A stretch of 64,000 nucleotides of DNA from Hygrophila difformis (GCA_030278955.1 JAOANR010000001.1:39706890-39770889), one strand, 5' to 3'. Shown: positions 1 through 10,310, counted from the first letter of the stretch. Notes: generated from the sequence alone by a model not told the origin. Translations and numbers: made by a program.

Positions 1-631
1 ACCGCCGCATCCCCCTAGCAAGACACGGCTTCCCGAGCTTGCTAAGGAAACGCAAGGCTTGTGGGTATGTAAAAGATTTAAAACATTTCAAGATATAGTC
101 CGGAAATTTATAATACTTAGTACGATAGTAGAAATTATCACGTGCGGAAAATAAATAAAGTAAGTGCAGCGGAAAGTAAAATCACGGCCAACATGGCCAA
201 ATCCTCGGGTTTAACAGACCCGGTAAAAACAGTACGATGCAGAAATTTAAAATGTCCATTATGATTTTCCCCCAAGTGCATATGCAATGCGTCACTCGAC
301 GTACTCTGAAAAAAAGAAATGACAACGGTTGTCAGTATAAAAATATACTGAGTAAGTTAATCCCTAACTAACAAATAAAAGGGGTTACAAGTGTTTAAAC
401 TAAATATTTCGCTTATCGTACGAGAATTTAAAAATACATGATTTATTAGCAGCGGGAAAATCATGATTAAAGAACTAAATTTTTAAAAAGCGTAATCTAA
501 AGCATAATTTAAGATGCACAAAATTTAAATACGTAATTAAAGACAGGATAAATACGATTTAAGCATAATGAAACACTCACACGAGTCTTTTACTTTTCAT
601 CCCGTAAACTAAGAAGAGGACACCATACCGG

Positions 632-848
632 GAGATCACTAACGAGGCAATCTCAACATAGGACCACTAACGAGGCAGTCCAAACAATGGGATACCACTA
701 ACGAGGCAGTCTCAAAGATAGTAGGACCACTAACGAGGCGATCCAAAAAGATAGTAGGACCACTAACGAGGCGATCCACAAATACAGCGCGCGAGATCAC
801 TAACGAGGCAATCTCAGATAGTAAGGAGACCACTAACGAGGCAGTCTC
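632..848 (-). repeat. Array of seven short hairpins around a CACTAACGAGGC core (3' LTR copy)
   Basis: Seven units spaced about 30 nt apart share the core CACTAACGAGGC. The flanks pair with each other but differ between units: GAGAT with ATCTC (632-654, 793-815), GGAC with GTCC (661-681), GAGAC with GTCTC (826-848). Two units have GGACC with GGATCC-like arms that pair through a G-U wobble only in the minus-strand (sense) RNA. Unit three here has a broken arm (GATAC), while the 5' LTR keeps GAGAC. Confidence 0.85.
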
Positions 849-2284
849 AAAGATAATGATAGTATGAAGATCGGCTCAGCCTAGTGAACGGGATTTTTCG
901 AAAGTTCGTATTTCAAAGTTATCAAAGGATCGATATCGCGTTTTCATAGTTCGAGTTTTCTCAAGTTCGAAAAATCCTATTCGAGGCAGTTCACGCCTTT
1001 CTTAATTTAAAATTCGTTTTTCCTCCAAAAATTCTGAAACTTGGCCAGTAATTCAAAAACACACACACGAACAACTTTCATGTTTTAAGTTTTTGGAAAT
1101 AAGGTTCCGAAGTGAGTTGAAATTTGAGTTTATTGCAAAGAATAATTTACATCTTAAAAACTGTTTTCGTCACAGGTTCGTGTAACGCCGATTAAAAATT
1201 CATTTCAAAACCAATCGATGTGAAATTTTTACAGTAACTACAAGACACATTAAGGAACAACTTTCATGTTTTAAGTTTTTGGAAATAATGAATTCTTGGT
1301 ACTCAAAAATCGAGCGCAACTCACTGCATACTCATGGCCCTTAAAAGGAATTCAAAATAGTTCTAAAAACTTGGCCGATTGACATATCAAATGAACACCA
1401 AAATTCATGAAATTTTGTAGGCATAATCTAGACACAATTATCTACAACTTTTGTTTAGAAATGCAAAGTTAAATCATTCGAAAAATGGGTGAAAAACATG
1501 CATCAAGTTGAATGAAGGAATCTGTCACAGATTTGAATCGTTCGGTTTGATACAGAAAGTTCATGGCGAAAATTGGGATAGCAAACCTTAATGTCAATGG
1601 CTGAAATTTGGACACAAGATAGATAAAGGTGTTAGGAACAACTTCTATGTTGAAAAGTTTTCGGTTTGAATTCCCGAAGGTCGAGTTTTTGGCGAGTCTT
1701 TAAAATTGGATGAAAATAGGGTTTTTGAAAACCGATTTTTGTTACAAGCCTATATCTCGAGATTTAAACAACAAACAACCACAAAAATTTGTGAGTAAGG
1801 TTTTAACTTACTGATTTGAAGATTAGGATTACTGGGATGGGTATCCGGATGCTCTAGGGTCGCGACGAACGGCCAATCCTTCTGATCGCTTTTCGTTCGT
1901 TTTCCGGCGTGAAATCGTAGTAAAGGAAACGGGTTAGATTTCGAGTTTCTAAGTGTTATGGACGAATTAAAATGTTTAACCATGGCTTACCAAGAGTCTA
2001 GAGGGCAGGGCTTGGTTCCTCTCGCCTCGTCGTCGCCGGAATGCTTGCCGGAAAGTGTCGCCGGAAGAGTTTCGGCTTGGGGAGGAAGTTTGGGAGTAAT
2101 GTGGGAGTAGTTTCTGTAAGTATAGGGTTTGGAGGCACCCCCAGCCGCCCTTAAGTCTCCCTCACGTCTGGGATTTGGTTTCCCTCGAAGGGAGTTGTAA
2201 TTTCGGCAAGAAAATCACCCCCGAATGGAAAGATTACACCTTCAGCCCCTCTGGCGCGGAGGTGGCGCGCACCCACCCCTATGG

Positions 2285-2400
2285 CCGCGCGGAGCACGCG
2301 TGCCAGGCCTGGCGTCGCGATGCCCTTGGCCGCGCGGTGGCCGCGCGGCGGCGCGCGGACAGCGCGGGCCGGCCGGACCGGCCGGTTCGGCTCCGCGTGT
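2285..2400 (-). other. CpG-rich block inside E1 LTR
   Basis: A run of CGCG, GGCCGCGCGG and CCGGCCGG words, far richer in GC than the AT-rich LTR around it, and self-complementary in many registers. The same block is at 9321-9436 in the other LTR. Related blocks are in the E3 LTRs (57675-57760, 62832-62917), and a weaker one is at 3297-3345 in the E1 interior. No gene is evident in it. Confidence 0.7.
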
Positions 2401-2723
2401 TCCGTCGGGTCTTCCCTCGCTTTCCCCTATCGGTTTTCTACGTGTTAGCTCGATTCCCTGGGGCGTCTTCGTTGCGGAATCTTCTCCTTAATCTTGTTAC
2501 GAGTCCGGCTTATCGCTCGCAACATTTCCGGGTCCTACTTAGCCTAGTCTAAATTGGTTTCAACATCCCCTATCGTCCTTGTGGTCTAATTCGTGATGTA
2601 TTTTGTGATTTATTTCGTGACTGAACTTAGAAATTAGTTCTAAGCTGCCTACGTACCCTGTGAAGGGATCAAGTCATGACGTAGTTCAAAACAATTTGAA
2701 TTTGTTTTTCCTCGGGTGTTACA

Positions 2724-2736
2724 TCCTCCCCCCCTT
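2724..2736 (-). other. E1 polypurine tract (plus-strand primer)
   Basis: On the minus strand this reads AAGGGGGGGAGGA and abuts the TGTAACACC start of the 3' LTR. That is the expected place and composition for the RNase H-resistant plus-strand primer, and it fixes the element's orientation. Confidence 0.9.
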
Positions 2737-2742
2737 AAGAAT

Positions 2743-2764
2743 ACAGTTATGTCCCCATAACTGT
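2743..2764 (-). other. Hairpin with GGGA loop just upstream of the E1 polypurine tract
   Basis: A perfect 9-bp stem (ACAGTTATG with CATAACTGT) closes a GGGA loop on the sense strand. The stem ends six bases before the AAGGG of the polypurine tract. The same arrangement with other stem sequences occurs at the 3' ends of E3 and Ath-M. Confidence 0.75.
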
Positions 2765-3495
2765 GGTCGGGTCGTCTTTGGAAGAGGGTAGGGTAACGTT
2801 GCCTCATGCCGGCTCCCAATTTCCAGGTTGCCGTCTCCGTCTCGTGGTTGGACCACAGGACCTTGACCGTCCTTACAGTTTTATTCCCTGTCACCCTTTC
2901 CTTGTGGTCGGGTATTTCACTGGGGTTTCCTCATAGGTCAAGTCATCATCCAATTCGACCACGTCCGGTTGGAGTACATGCGACGTGTCGGCACATACTT
3001 CTTTAGTTGGGGGTCGTGGAACACATTGTGGTCACGAGCAAACGGTGGTAGGGACGTTAGTTAACACGCCGTTCTCATTTCCCTACGGAATTTCTTAGGG
3101 TCCCTAGGTATTTACGTCCCGGGGGTTTCCTGTAGTCCTGCGAAAGGAGGGCGTGAGGCAATTCCGCCGTCCTTGCCCGGAATAATGCCAGGCGATGCTC
3201 CCTGTCGACGTATTTCCCTGTCAATGTATGCCCGGGTTCAGCGAGGAGCGTATAGCGAAAGAGATTGAGCAGAACAGGAAAGATAAAACTCCACCCGGGT
3301 CCCGCGCGGTGGCCGCGCGTTGGCGCGCGGGGAGCGCGCGGCAACCCCTGTTCGAAAAAAATAGGGCTCGCGCTCCGCGCGAGCCACTTCCCCCATTTCT
3401 CATCCAAGAACACACCCCCCCCCCCCCCCCCAATTCTCTCTAAATCCGGCGAGTTACCTTCTTGTTTGCTCGATTTCGACTTCAATTCCACTCAT
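2765..3495. other. Non-coding 3' interior of E1
   Basis: No convincing gene. It contains a CG-rich stretch (3297-3345), a perfect 9-bp hairpin GGCTCGCGC/GCGCGAGCC with a 3-nt loop (3365-3385) and a 17-base poly-C run (3415-3431). From about 3432 the plus strand looks like the 5' leader of the antisense gene, with a possible splice donor GTACGAG near 3499. Confidence 0.5.
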
Positions 3496-3498
3496 CTA

Positions 3499-4122
3499 GG
3501 TACGAGTCTACTAAACCCACTTACTAATTTCAACCTTTATGTTTTGGATGACTTGATTTGTGTAGAGATTTAGGGAAATTAGGGTTTGTGTACAAAAATT
3601 GGGGGTTTGTGATTTTTAGGCTTGATTTGTGCAATTTAGCAAGTGTATGTGGCAATTGTTGTTACCCATATTGCCTTGCCTACGTTTATGTTATAATGTG
3701 TTTATGTTTCTGGAAAATTCTTGTTGAATTCGAATCCTTAGAAAGGCTATGAAGTTACTGGTGCTTGGTTGCTGTTGGGGTGTGATTATTGGTTTGTTCC
3801 CTCGTTGTTTAGTGCTGTAGGATTTGCCGTATTGTTATTAGAATGATTGTTTCGTTCTGTGGGCGATTTCCGTGTGTTGTTAGTAACTTAGGTTTTGGTT
3901 TATTGTGCACATAACGTGTTCGACGAAATGCCACATAGGGTTTAGGCACTAGTTTTAGCATATTCTTTGTCTAGGTCACCTCCTGGTTGGTCTTAGTAAA
4001 CGGTAGGATTTGTTGTTCTTACGGTACATTCACGTTGGGATTATATATTAATGCCCTATTCGTATTTTCGCTTGACTTCTGTGTGGGACTTAGCCTTATA
4101 ATTGGTGTTTGGTAACTTGCAG
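3499..4122 (+). other. Possible leader intron of the antisense gene
   Basis: The plus strand reads CATCTAG/GTACGAG near 3499 and ends in TTGGTAACTTGCAG at 4122, immediately before the first ATG (4124) of the antisense ORF. The stretch between is T-rich with many stops, as expected of a plant intron. The acceptor is convincing; the donor is a guess. Confidence 0.4.
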
Positions 4123-4123
4123 G

Positions 4124-5458
4124 ATGTTGCTCTTTTTGTGGGTCGTTTTGGCGTCTCTCATGTGTCCTCCGAGGACTAGGAGACGGGTTGCTGATGAGGC
4201 TGGCCCCAGTCATGCTGCTCCGGCGATGCCAGATTTCGACGAGAGCGAGTCTGAGGAGGATGAGGCGCAGAGGGGCCCGCGTCTCAGGGGCCTCCCGGAC
4301 GAGGTGCGTCCTCACCGGCATGACAGGTTCCGGTTTAGGACGAGGGCTGCCCAGGACTTTTATTTCGACGAGCTTCGTCGAAACAGGGCTTACGTCCCTG
4401 AGAGAGGCATATATCCTCTTCATATGGGCGATGACAGGGTCAGTGCGGTCTTGGAGTATTTACAGTGGACTGGTCTGGCACGTCACCCCGAGGGCGTCGC
4501 CTCCGGTTATTTGGCTATGGAGGTTATTGCCAACATCGGCGGTCTCGGGGAGGGTGACGATCTATCCCGGGTATGGGTCCGTGGTCGCTATCTCGACTTC
4601 AGTGCTCGGGCGATCAACGTCTATTTTGGCTTGCCCGACGATGGCGTGTTCCGGCCCCAGCCTGAGGGGCGCGTTCTTGCTCCTGCGTGGAACACCTTAT
4701 GCACCCTAGTGCCTCCTACGTTCGAGCACAGTCATGAGCTTCGTTTGACGTCGATGGACTCCCCTTGGCGAGAGCTCGCTCAGCTATGGTTCGGGCGTGT
4801 CCGGCCGATGTCCCGGAGCCACATTGTCTTGGATCACGTCTACGAGACCATTTGCTTCATCGCGCGGGACGGTAGGGTGAATGTAGGGGCTTGCATCGAG
4901 GACAACTTGCGGGGTATGCGCAGAGGACGAGGGAGTAGGGTGATTACCCATGTTCACCTCATCTGTGGGTTGTGCGCGGCACAGGGGATTCGCACTACAC
5001 CGGAGACAGATCCGTACGACCTAGCACCTGGCCGTTGCTACCGTATTCCGTCTTATGCTGAGCGGCGTAGCGCCTTACGTCGTGGGGCTCCCCGTGCTGT
5101 ACTTCGCCCGCAGCCTGATGATGGCGGCCTGATCCTCGTTGTACCACCGGAGCAGCCACCCCCTCCTCCAGTGGTTCCACCTCCTGCTGGGGCACCTCCT
5201 GCCGTGGCACCTCAGGGGCAGGAGATGATTCAGATGCTGCAGATGATGCAGGAGATGCGGGTCGGTATGGACGCCGGGTTTGCAGCTGGGCAGGCTCGTT
5301 ATGACGCCCTCGACGCTAGGTTGGACCTCTATCAGACCCGCATGGACTCGTTTGCTACGAGGCAGGCTCAGCAGCAGGCCACCATGTCCGACATGTACGC
5401 CTATGTGCGGCAGATGGACGACTTCATGCGCCGACAGTTCCCGCCTCCCGATCAGTGA
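4124..5458 (+). CDS. Antisense ORF with putative plant transposon-protein domain (PF20167-like)
   Basis: An uninterrupted ORF of about 444 codons from the first ATG; an in-frame ATG at 4160 (protein starting MCPPRTRRR) is an equally good start. An acidic, Arg-rich N-terminus is followed by a globular part of roughly 200 residues. That part contains VLEYLQWTGL and VWVRGRYLDFSARAINVYFGL, which resembles the plant domain catalogued as putative plant transposon protein (PF20167/Transposase_32). A proline-rich linker (QPPPPPVVPP) and a C-terminal coiled coil rich in Met, Gln and Arg follow. The function is unknown. It runs opposite to E1, so it needs its own promoter. Family assignment is from recalled motif shape and was not searched. 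Confidence 0.7.
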   Translation: MLLFLWVVLASLMCPPRTRRRVADEAGPSHAAPAMPDFDESESEEDEAQRGPRLRGLPDEVRPHRHDRFRFRTRAAQDFYFDELRRNRAYVPERGIYPLHMGDDRVSAVLEYLQWTGLARHPEGVASGYLAMEVIANIGGLGEGDDLSRVWVRGRYLDFSARAINVYFGLPDDGVFRPQPEGRVLAPAWNTLCTLVPPTFEHSHELRLTSMDSPWRELAQLWFGRVRPMSRSHIVLDHVYETICFIARDGRVNVGACIEDNLRGMRRGRGSRVITHVHLICGLCAAQGIRTTPETDPYDLAPGRCYRIPSYAERRSALRRGAPRAVLRPQPDDGGLILVVPPEQPPPPPVVPPPAGAPPAVAPQGQEMIQMLQMMQEMRVGMDAGFAAGQARYDALDARLDLYQTRMDSFATRQAQQQATMSDMYAYVRQMDDFMRRQFPPPDQ

Positions 5459-5827
5459 TGTCTCCCTTTGGTTTCGTGTTTTCGTTTAGGTTTTGCGTTT
5501 AGATGCACTTTGTTTAGGCTCCTCCTTATGAGGACGTTGATGTTGCCTGGTGTTTGTGATTTATATTTTCGTTATGTTGTCGCTTAGTTAGGTGTTTGAC
5601 ATGTGTTGGTTGTATGCTGCTGTTTCAGAACCATGGTTTAATTGTTCTGTCCATTTTATGGTTTGAGATGTTCTGGATTTACTATTACCTTCCTATAGTG
5701 TCTGCATGTGTGTGGATTGCCCAATAATACCTACGCCGTTGCTTGACTAAATCGCTTGGTTAAATTAGCGTGATAAGATACACGGGATTAGAGTTTATAT
5801 GTGGAGTGTATATAGTTGCTCTTAAGG

Positions 5828-5860
<33 letters not shown>

Positions 5861-6250
5861 GAGCGAAGATTAGTCTTTTAATAGGTATCAATTTATCAGG
5901 GTTTTCTTGTAAAGGTTGTTGGAATTTATTTATTTATATGTACATATTTACATATTGTATATATTTTGTTATTATCTTTATTATTATTTCCATTATTATT
6001 ATTATTATTATTTTTATTTATTTTTTTATTTTATTTTATTTTATTTTATTTTATTTTATTTTATTTTATTTTATTTTATTTTTTTTTTTGTTCAGGGTTG
6101 TAGGTTTCCCTCCTTGATTATGGTAGTTAAAGAACTAAATAAAATGCATGGAATAAATTTAAATAGGCTTGTATTTTATTACTCAAGAATTTTGGTTTAC
6201 AAGCATTCGAAATAGAAGTAGGTGCGCTGCTAATAGTACGGAAGGAAAAG
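5459..6250. other. Low-complexity interior of E1
   Basis: After the antisense ORF there is an AT-rich plus-strand trailer, a run of about 29 T (5832-5860), and ATT then TTTTA microsatellites (about 5973-6089). The ORF of Tyr/Phe/Ile across this tract is a composition artefact. No gene is seen. Confidence 0.8.
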
Positions 6251-6254
6251 TATA

Positions 6255-6659
6255 CTAATAATGCGTAGCTGGATCACTAGATCTAAAACGGGTGGGCAGG
6301 CTCGGCCTTGATGGGATCATCTTCGTCGCTCGACACATCGATGGGTATGGCGACATTGGGAGCAGGCCCCGGGTTCTGAAGGACCGCTTAGTCAGTTCCC
6401 AGCCTATGGTCTCTATCTGCTCCTCCAAATCATCTCCCTTGTCTTGGAGCTGGGCCACTTGGGCCTGGAGGTGTGTGACTTGCTTCTGCAGCTGGGTTAT
6501 GTGGTGATGGTCTGTTTCCCTAAGGTGACCCAAATGGGCCAGGTTACCCTCCAACTGTCCTACCCGCATTTTGAAGTAATTGATGTGCTGTTGGCCCTCA
6601 AGGTATGCGTTCATTAATTTCACCATCAAATTGACCATGTTCGCGTTGGGCTCGGCCAT
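6255..6659 (-). CDS. Small coiled-coil protein in the gag position of E1
   Basis: The ATG at 6659 lies about 320 nt downstream of the primer site, where gag would normally start. The 134-residue product begins MAEPNANMVNLMVKLMNAYL. It then shows Leu/Gln heptads (roughly residues 32-90, for example QLQKQVTHLQAQVAQLQDK), predicting a long coiled coil. There is no zinc knuckle and no retroviral-type capsid motif. It could be a gag remnant or an unrelated oligomerisation protein; I do not recognise it. The C-terminal 40 residues look unstructured and may be out of the original frame. Confidence 0.45.
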   Translation of the reverse strand: MAEPNANMVNLMVKLMNAYLEGQQHINYFKMRVGQLEGNLAHLGHLRETDHHHITQLQKQVTHLQAQVAQLQDKGDDLEEQIETIGWELTKRSFRTRGLLPMSPYPSMCRATKMIPSRPSLPTRFRSSDPATHY

Positions 6660-6981
6660 CTAATGTCAACAAGGGAGGTTAGAGTTAGACATTTTTCAGG
6701 TAACGTTAAGGTATGCATAAATTTAAATCTATATGCAACATGCAAGTGCAAGTCCCTTCCCCATAAAATTTAGTTTAAAATAAATTGCTAAAGGTTGGGC
6801 CTCTATAGTGGGCCAAAATTTAATATTTCTTGGGCTAAGATTTGGGCTATGTAAAAAGGATTATAGATTTTTGGGCTAAAAATAGTACTAGTAGTCAAAT
6901 AAATAATTTTAAAAGAAATAACACTTGGGCTTAAAAATATTGGTTTTAAAATAATAGTAGTAGCCTTAAAAAAAATTTTCC

Positions 6982-6995
6982 GGGCTCTGATACCA
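6982..6995 (-). other. E1 primer binding site (tRNA-iMet type)
   Basis: The minus strand reads TGGTATCAGAGCCC three bases after the 5' LTR end. This is the classic plant initiator-Met tRNA primer complement. E3 has the same 14 bases with the same 3-nt spacing. Confidence 0.92.
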
Positions 6996-6998
6996 ACT

Positions 6999-9759
6999 TG
7001 TAACACCCCGGATTTGATAACCCAGGCCGGGATGTCACCGCCGCATCCCCCTAGCAAGACACGGCTTCCCGAGCTTGCTAAGGAAACGCAAGGCTTGTGG
7101 GTATGTAAAAGATTTAAAACATTTCAAGATATAGTCCGGAAATTTATAATACTTAGTACGATAGTAGAAATTATCACGTGCGGAAAATAAATAAAGTAAG
7201 TGCAGCGGAAAGTAAAATCACGGCCAACATGGCCAAATCCTCGGGTTTAACAGACCCGGTAAAAACAGTACGATGCAGAAATTTAAAATGTCCATTATGA
7301 TTTTCCCCCAAGTGCATATGCAATGCGTCACTCGACGTACTCTGAAAAAAAGAAATGACAACGGTTGTCAGTATAAAAATATACTGAGTAAGTTAATCCC
7401 TAACTAACAAATAAAAGGGGTTACAAGTGTTTAAACTAAAGATTTCGCTTACCGTACGAGAATTTAAAAATACATGATTTATTAGCAGCGGGAAAATCAT
7501 GATTAAAGAACTAAATTTTTAAAAAGCGTAATCTAAAGCATAATTTAAGATGCACAAAATTTAAATACGTAATTAAAGACAGGATAAATACGATTTAAGC
7601 ATAATGAAACACTCACACGAGTCTTTTACTTTTCATCCCGTAAACTAAGAAGAGGACACCATACCGGGAGATCACTAACGAGGCAATCTCAACATAGGAC
7701 CACTAACGAGGCAGTCCAAACAATGGGAGACCACTAACGAGGCAGTCTCAAAGATAGTAGGACCACTAACGAGGCGATCCAAAAAGATAGTAGGACCACT
7801 AACGAGGCGATCCACAAATACAGCGCGCGAGATCACTAACGAGGCAATCTCAGATAGTAAGGAGACCACTAACGAGGCAGTCTCAAAGATAATGATAGTA
7901 TGAAGATCGGCTCAGCCTAGTGAACGGGATTTTTCGAAAGTTCGTATTTCAAAGTTATCAAAGGATCGATATCGCGTTTTCATAGTTCGAGTTTTCTCAA
8001 GTTCGAAAAATCCTATTCGAGGCAGTTCACGCCTTTCTTAATTTAAAATTCGTTTTTCCTCCAAAAATTCTGAAACTTGGCCAGTAATTCAAAAACACAC
8101 ACACGAACAACTTTCATGTTTTAAGTTTTTGGAAATAAGGTTCCGAAGTGAGTTGAAATTTGAGTTTATTGCAAAGAATAATTTACGTCTTAAAAACTGT
8201 TTTCGTCACAGGTTCGTGTAACGCCGATTAAAAATTCATTTCAAAACCAATCGATGTGAAATTTTTACAGTAACTACACGACACATTAAGGAACAACTTT
8301 CATGTTTTAAGTTTTCGGAAATAATGAATTCTTGGTACTCAAAAATCGAGCGCAACTCACTGCATACTCATGGCCCTTAAAACGAATTCAAAACAGTTCT
8401 AAAAACTTGGCCGATTGACATATCAAATGAACACCAAAATTCGTGAAATTTTGTAGGCATAATCTAGACACAATTATCTACAACTTTTGTTTAGAAATGC
8501 AAAGTTAAATCATTCGAAAAATGGGTGAAAAACATGCATCAAGTTGAATGAAGGAATCTGTCACAGATTTGAATCGTTCGGTTTGATACAGAAAGTTCAT
8601 GGCGAAAATTGGGATAGCAAACCTTAATGTCAATGGCTGAAATTTGGACACAAGATAGATAAAGGTGTTAGGAACAACTTCTATGTTGAAAAGTTTTCGG
8701 TTTGAATTCCCGAAGGTCGAGTTTTTGGCGAGTCTTTAAAATTGGACGAAAATAGGGTTTTTGAAAACCGATTTTTGTTACAAGCCTATATCTCGAGATT
8801 TAAACAACAAACAACCAAGAAAATTTGTGAGTAAGGTTTTAACTTACTGATTTGAAGATTAGGATTACTGGGATGGGTATCCGGATGCTCTAGGGTCGCG
8901 ACGAACGGCCAATCCTTCCGATCGCTTTTCGTTCGTTTTCCGGCGTGAAATCGTAGTAAAGGAAACGGGTTAGATTTCGAGTTTCTAAGTGTTATGGACG
9001 AATTAAAATGTTTAACCATGGCTTACCAAGAGTCTAGAGGGCAGGGCTTGGTTCCTCTCGCCTCGTCGTCGCCGGAATGCTTGCCGGAAAGTGTCGCCGG
9101 AAGAGTTTCGGCTTGGGGAGGAAGTTTGGGAGTAATGTGGGAGTAGTTTCTGTAAGTCTAGGGTTTGGAGGCACCCCCAGCCGCCCTTAAGTCTCCCTCA
9201 CGTCTGGGATTTGGTTTCCCTCGAAGGGAGTTGTAATTTCAGCAAGAAAATCACCCCCGAATGGAAAGATTACACCTTCAGCCCCTCTGGCGCGGAGGTG
9301 GCGCGCACCCACCCCTATGGCCGCGCGGAGCACGCATGCCAGGCCTGGCGTCGCGACGCCCTTGGCCGCGCGGTGGCCGCGCGGCGGCGCGCGGACAGCG
9401 CGGGCCGGCCGGACCGGCCGGTTCGGCTCCGCGTGTTCCGTCGGGTCTTCCCTCGCTTTCCCCTATCGGTTTTCTACGTGTTAGCTCGATTCCCTGGGGC
9501 GTCTTCGTTGCGGAATCTTCTCCTTAATCTTGTTACGAGTCCGGCTTATCGCTCGCAACATTTCCGGGTCCTACTTAGCCTAGTCTAAATTGGTTTCAAC
9601 ATCCCCTATCGTCCTTGTGGTCTAATTCGTGATGTATTTTGTGATTTATTTCGTGACTGAACTTAGAAATTAGTTCTAAGCTGCCTACGTACCCTGTGAA
9701 GGGATCAAGTCATGACGTAGTTCAAAATAATTTGAATTTGTTTTTCCTCGGGTGTTACA
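6999..9759 (-). repeat. E1 5' LTR, complete (2761 bp)
   Basis: On the plus strand it starts TGTAACACC at 6999 and ends GGTGTTACA at 9759. It is collinear with 1-2723. Its outer sequence (sense start, around 9690-9759) is homologous to 61987-62050 inside E3, and its other end (7000-7090) is homologous, inverted, to the end of the E3 5' LTR (about 60240-60331). Confidence 0.95.
7668..7884 (-). repeat. Hairpin array, 5' LTR copy
   Basis: The same seven-unit array as in the 3' LTR, offset by 7036. The third unit keeps the intact GAGAC/GTCTC arms that are broken in the other LTR, so the paired state is probably ancestral. Confidence 0.85.
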
Positions 9760-10200
9760 AACCAGATATGAAGATGATGGGAATTTGGTTTAAAAAGGGG
9801 TGAAGGGTCGCAGAATTGGAAGTTAAATCTTCCCAAGATTTACTCCAACTATCTTCTTGTTGTCTTCTAGATATCCTACACATATTTTAAATATATAATA
9901 TATATTTCATATCATCTTAAAGATATGCTACATTAAATATATAATATATATTGTTCTAGTTATTTATTAATTCCTTCTATTTTACTTTTTGTGTACATAG
10001 AATTGATTTGAATAGCACAATAGATGAAGAAGATTAAATTTTGAATGGAGTACTGGGCGTTAGATTTAGGGATTTAGAATCAAAGATTTATTCCAAATCT
10101 TTTCCTATAATATTGGATTTGACAATATACTAAAAATAGAGTGAATCTTGTCATATTAATAAATATAGACTAAATATTTGTTTCCAATTATTTTGCTATG
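9760..10200. other. AT-rich spacer between E1 and LINE-1
   Basis: No ORF, RNA gene or repeat is recognised. It is AT-rich with a few TATATA runs. It may be the older DNA into which E1 and LINE-1 inserted. Confidence 0.6.
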
Positions 10201-10310
10201 TATATATATAGATTGTTTTTTTTTTTGGTAACACAGCCTAAGAAGGCGAGCAAAGGAAAAAGAAAAAACGAAAACATAAAATCAAAACCCAAACATATAC
10301 AACACCACGC

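Larger units (their letters stand above)
1..2723 (-). repeat. E1 3' LTR, missing its outer 38 bases
   Basis: Position 1 aligns to 7037 in the other LTR, and the two align collinearly to 2723/9759. It ends GGTGTTACA, followed directly by the polypurine tract. It contains the hairpin array at 632-848 and a GC-rich block at about 2285-2400. Short ORFs inside it occur in both LTRs but resemble no protein, and I do not regard them as genes. Confidence 0.93.
1..9759 (-). mobile_element. E1, non-autonomous LTR retrotransposon without gag/pol (LARD-like), left edge cut by window
   Basis: Two near-identical direct repeats (1-2723 and 6999-9759) flank a 4.3-kb interior. The complete LTR starts TGTAACACC and ends GGTGTTACA as read on the plus strand, a perfect terminal inverted repeat. 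The primer site (6982-6995) and polypurine tract (2724-2736) both place the element on the minus strand. No protease, RT, RNase H or integrase is recognisable in the interior, so it must be mobilised in trans. By eye the LTRs differ at about 20 positions in 2.7 kb with no net length change, which suggests a young insertion. The TSD cannot be tested because the left end is outside the window. Confidence 0.9.

Noticed and set aside
639..833. A 64-residue repetitive ORF across the hairpin array
   Set aside because: It is the translation of the 30-nt tandem units; the period simply keeps the frame open.
632..848. CRISPR-like repeat array
   Set aside because: The units are short hairpins with partly variable arms, spacers are short and degenerate, and the whole array is copied in both LTRs of a plant retrotransposon. 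It has no relation to CRISPR.
2175..2552. GC-rich ORFs in the E1 LTRs (also 9211-9588) and in the E3 LTRs (57499-57900, 62656-63057)
   Set aside because: Open frames arise from the CpG-rich block. The products are Arg/Ala/Gly-rich with no domain, and the frames on both strands are equally open.
4109..4123. Start of the antisense ORF at 4109
   Set aside because: That codon is TTG and lies within a likely splice acceptor; the first ATG is at 4124 and another good one at 4160.
10220..10260. Shared 3' tail between LINE-1 or LINE-2 and the SINEs, indicating specific partnership
   Set aside because: Only a few bases before the A tail look alike, not enough to claim a shared LINE-recognition tail.
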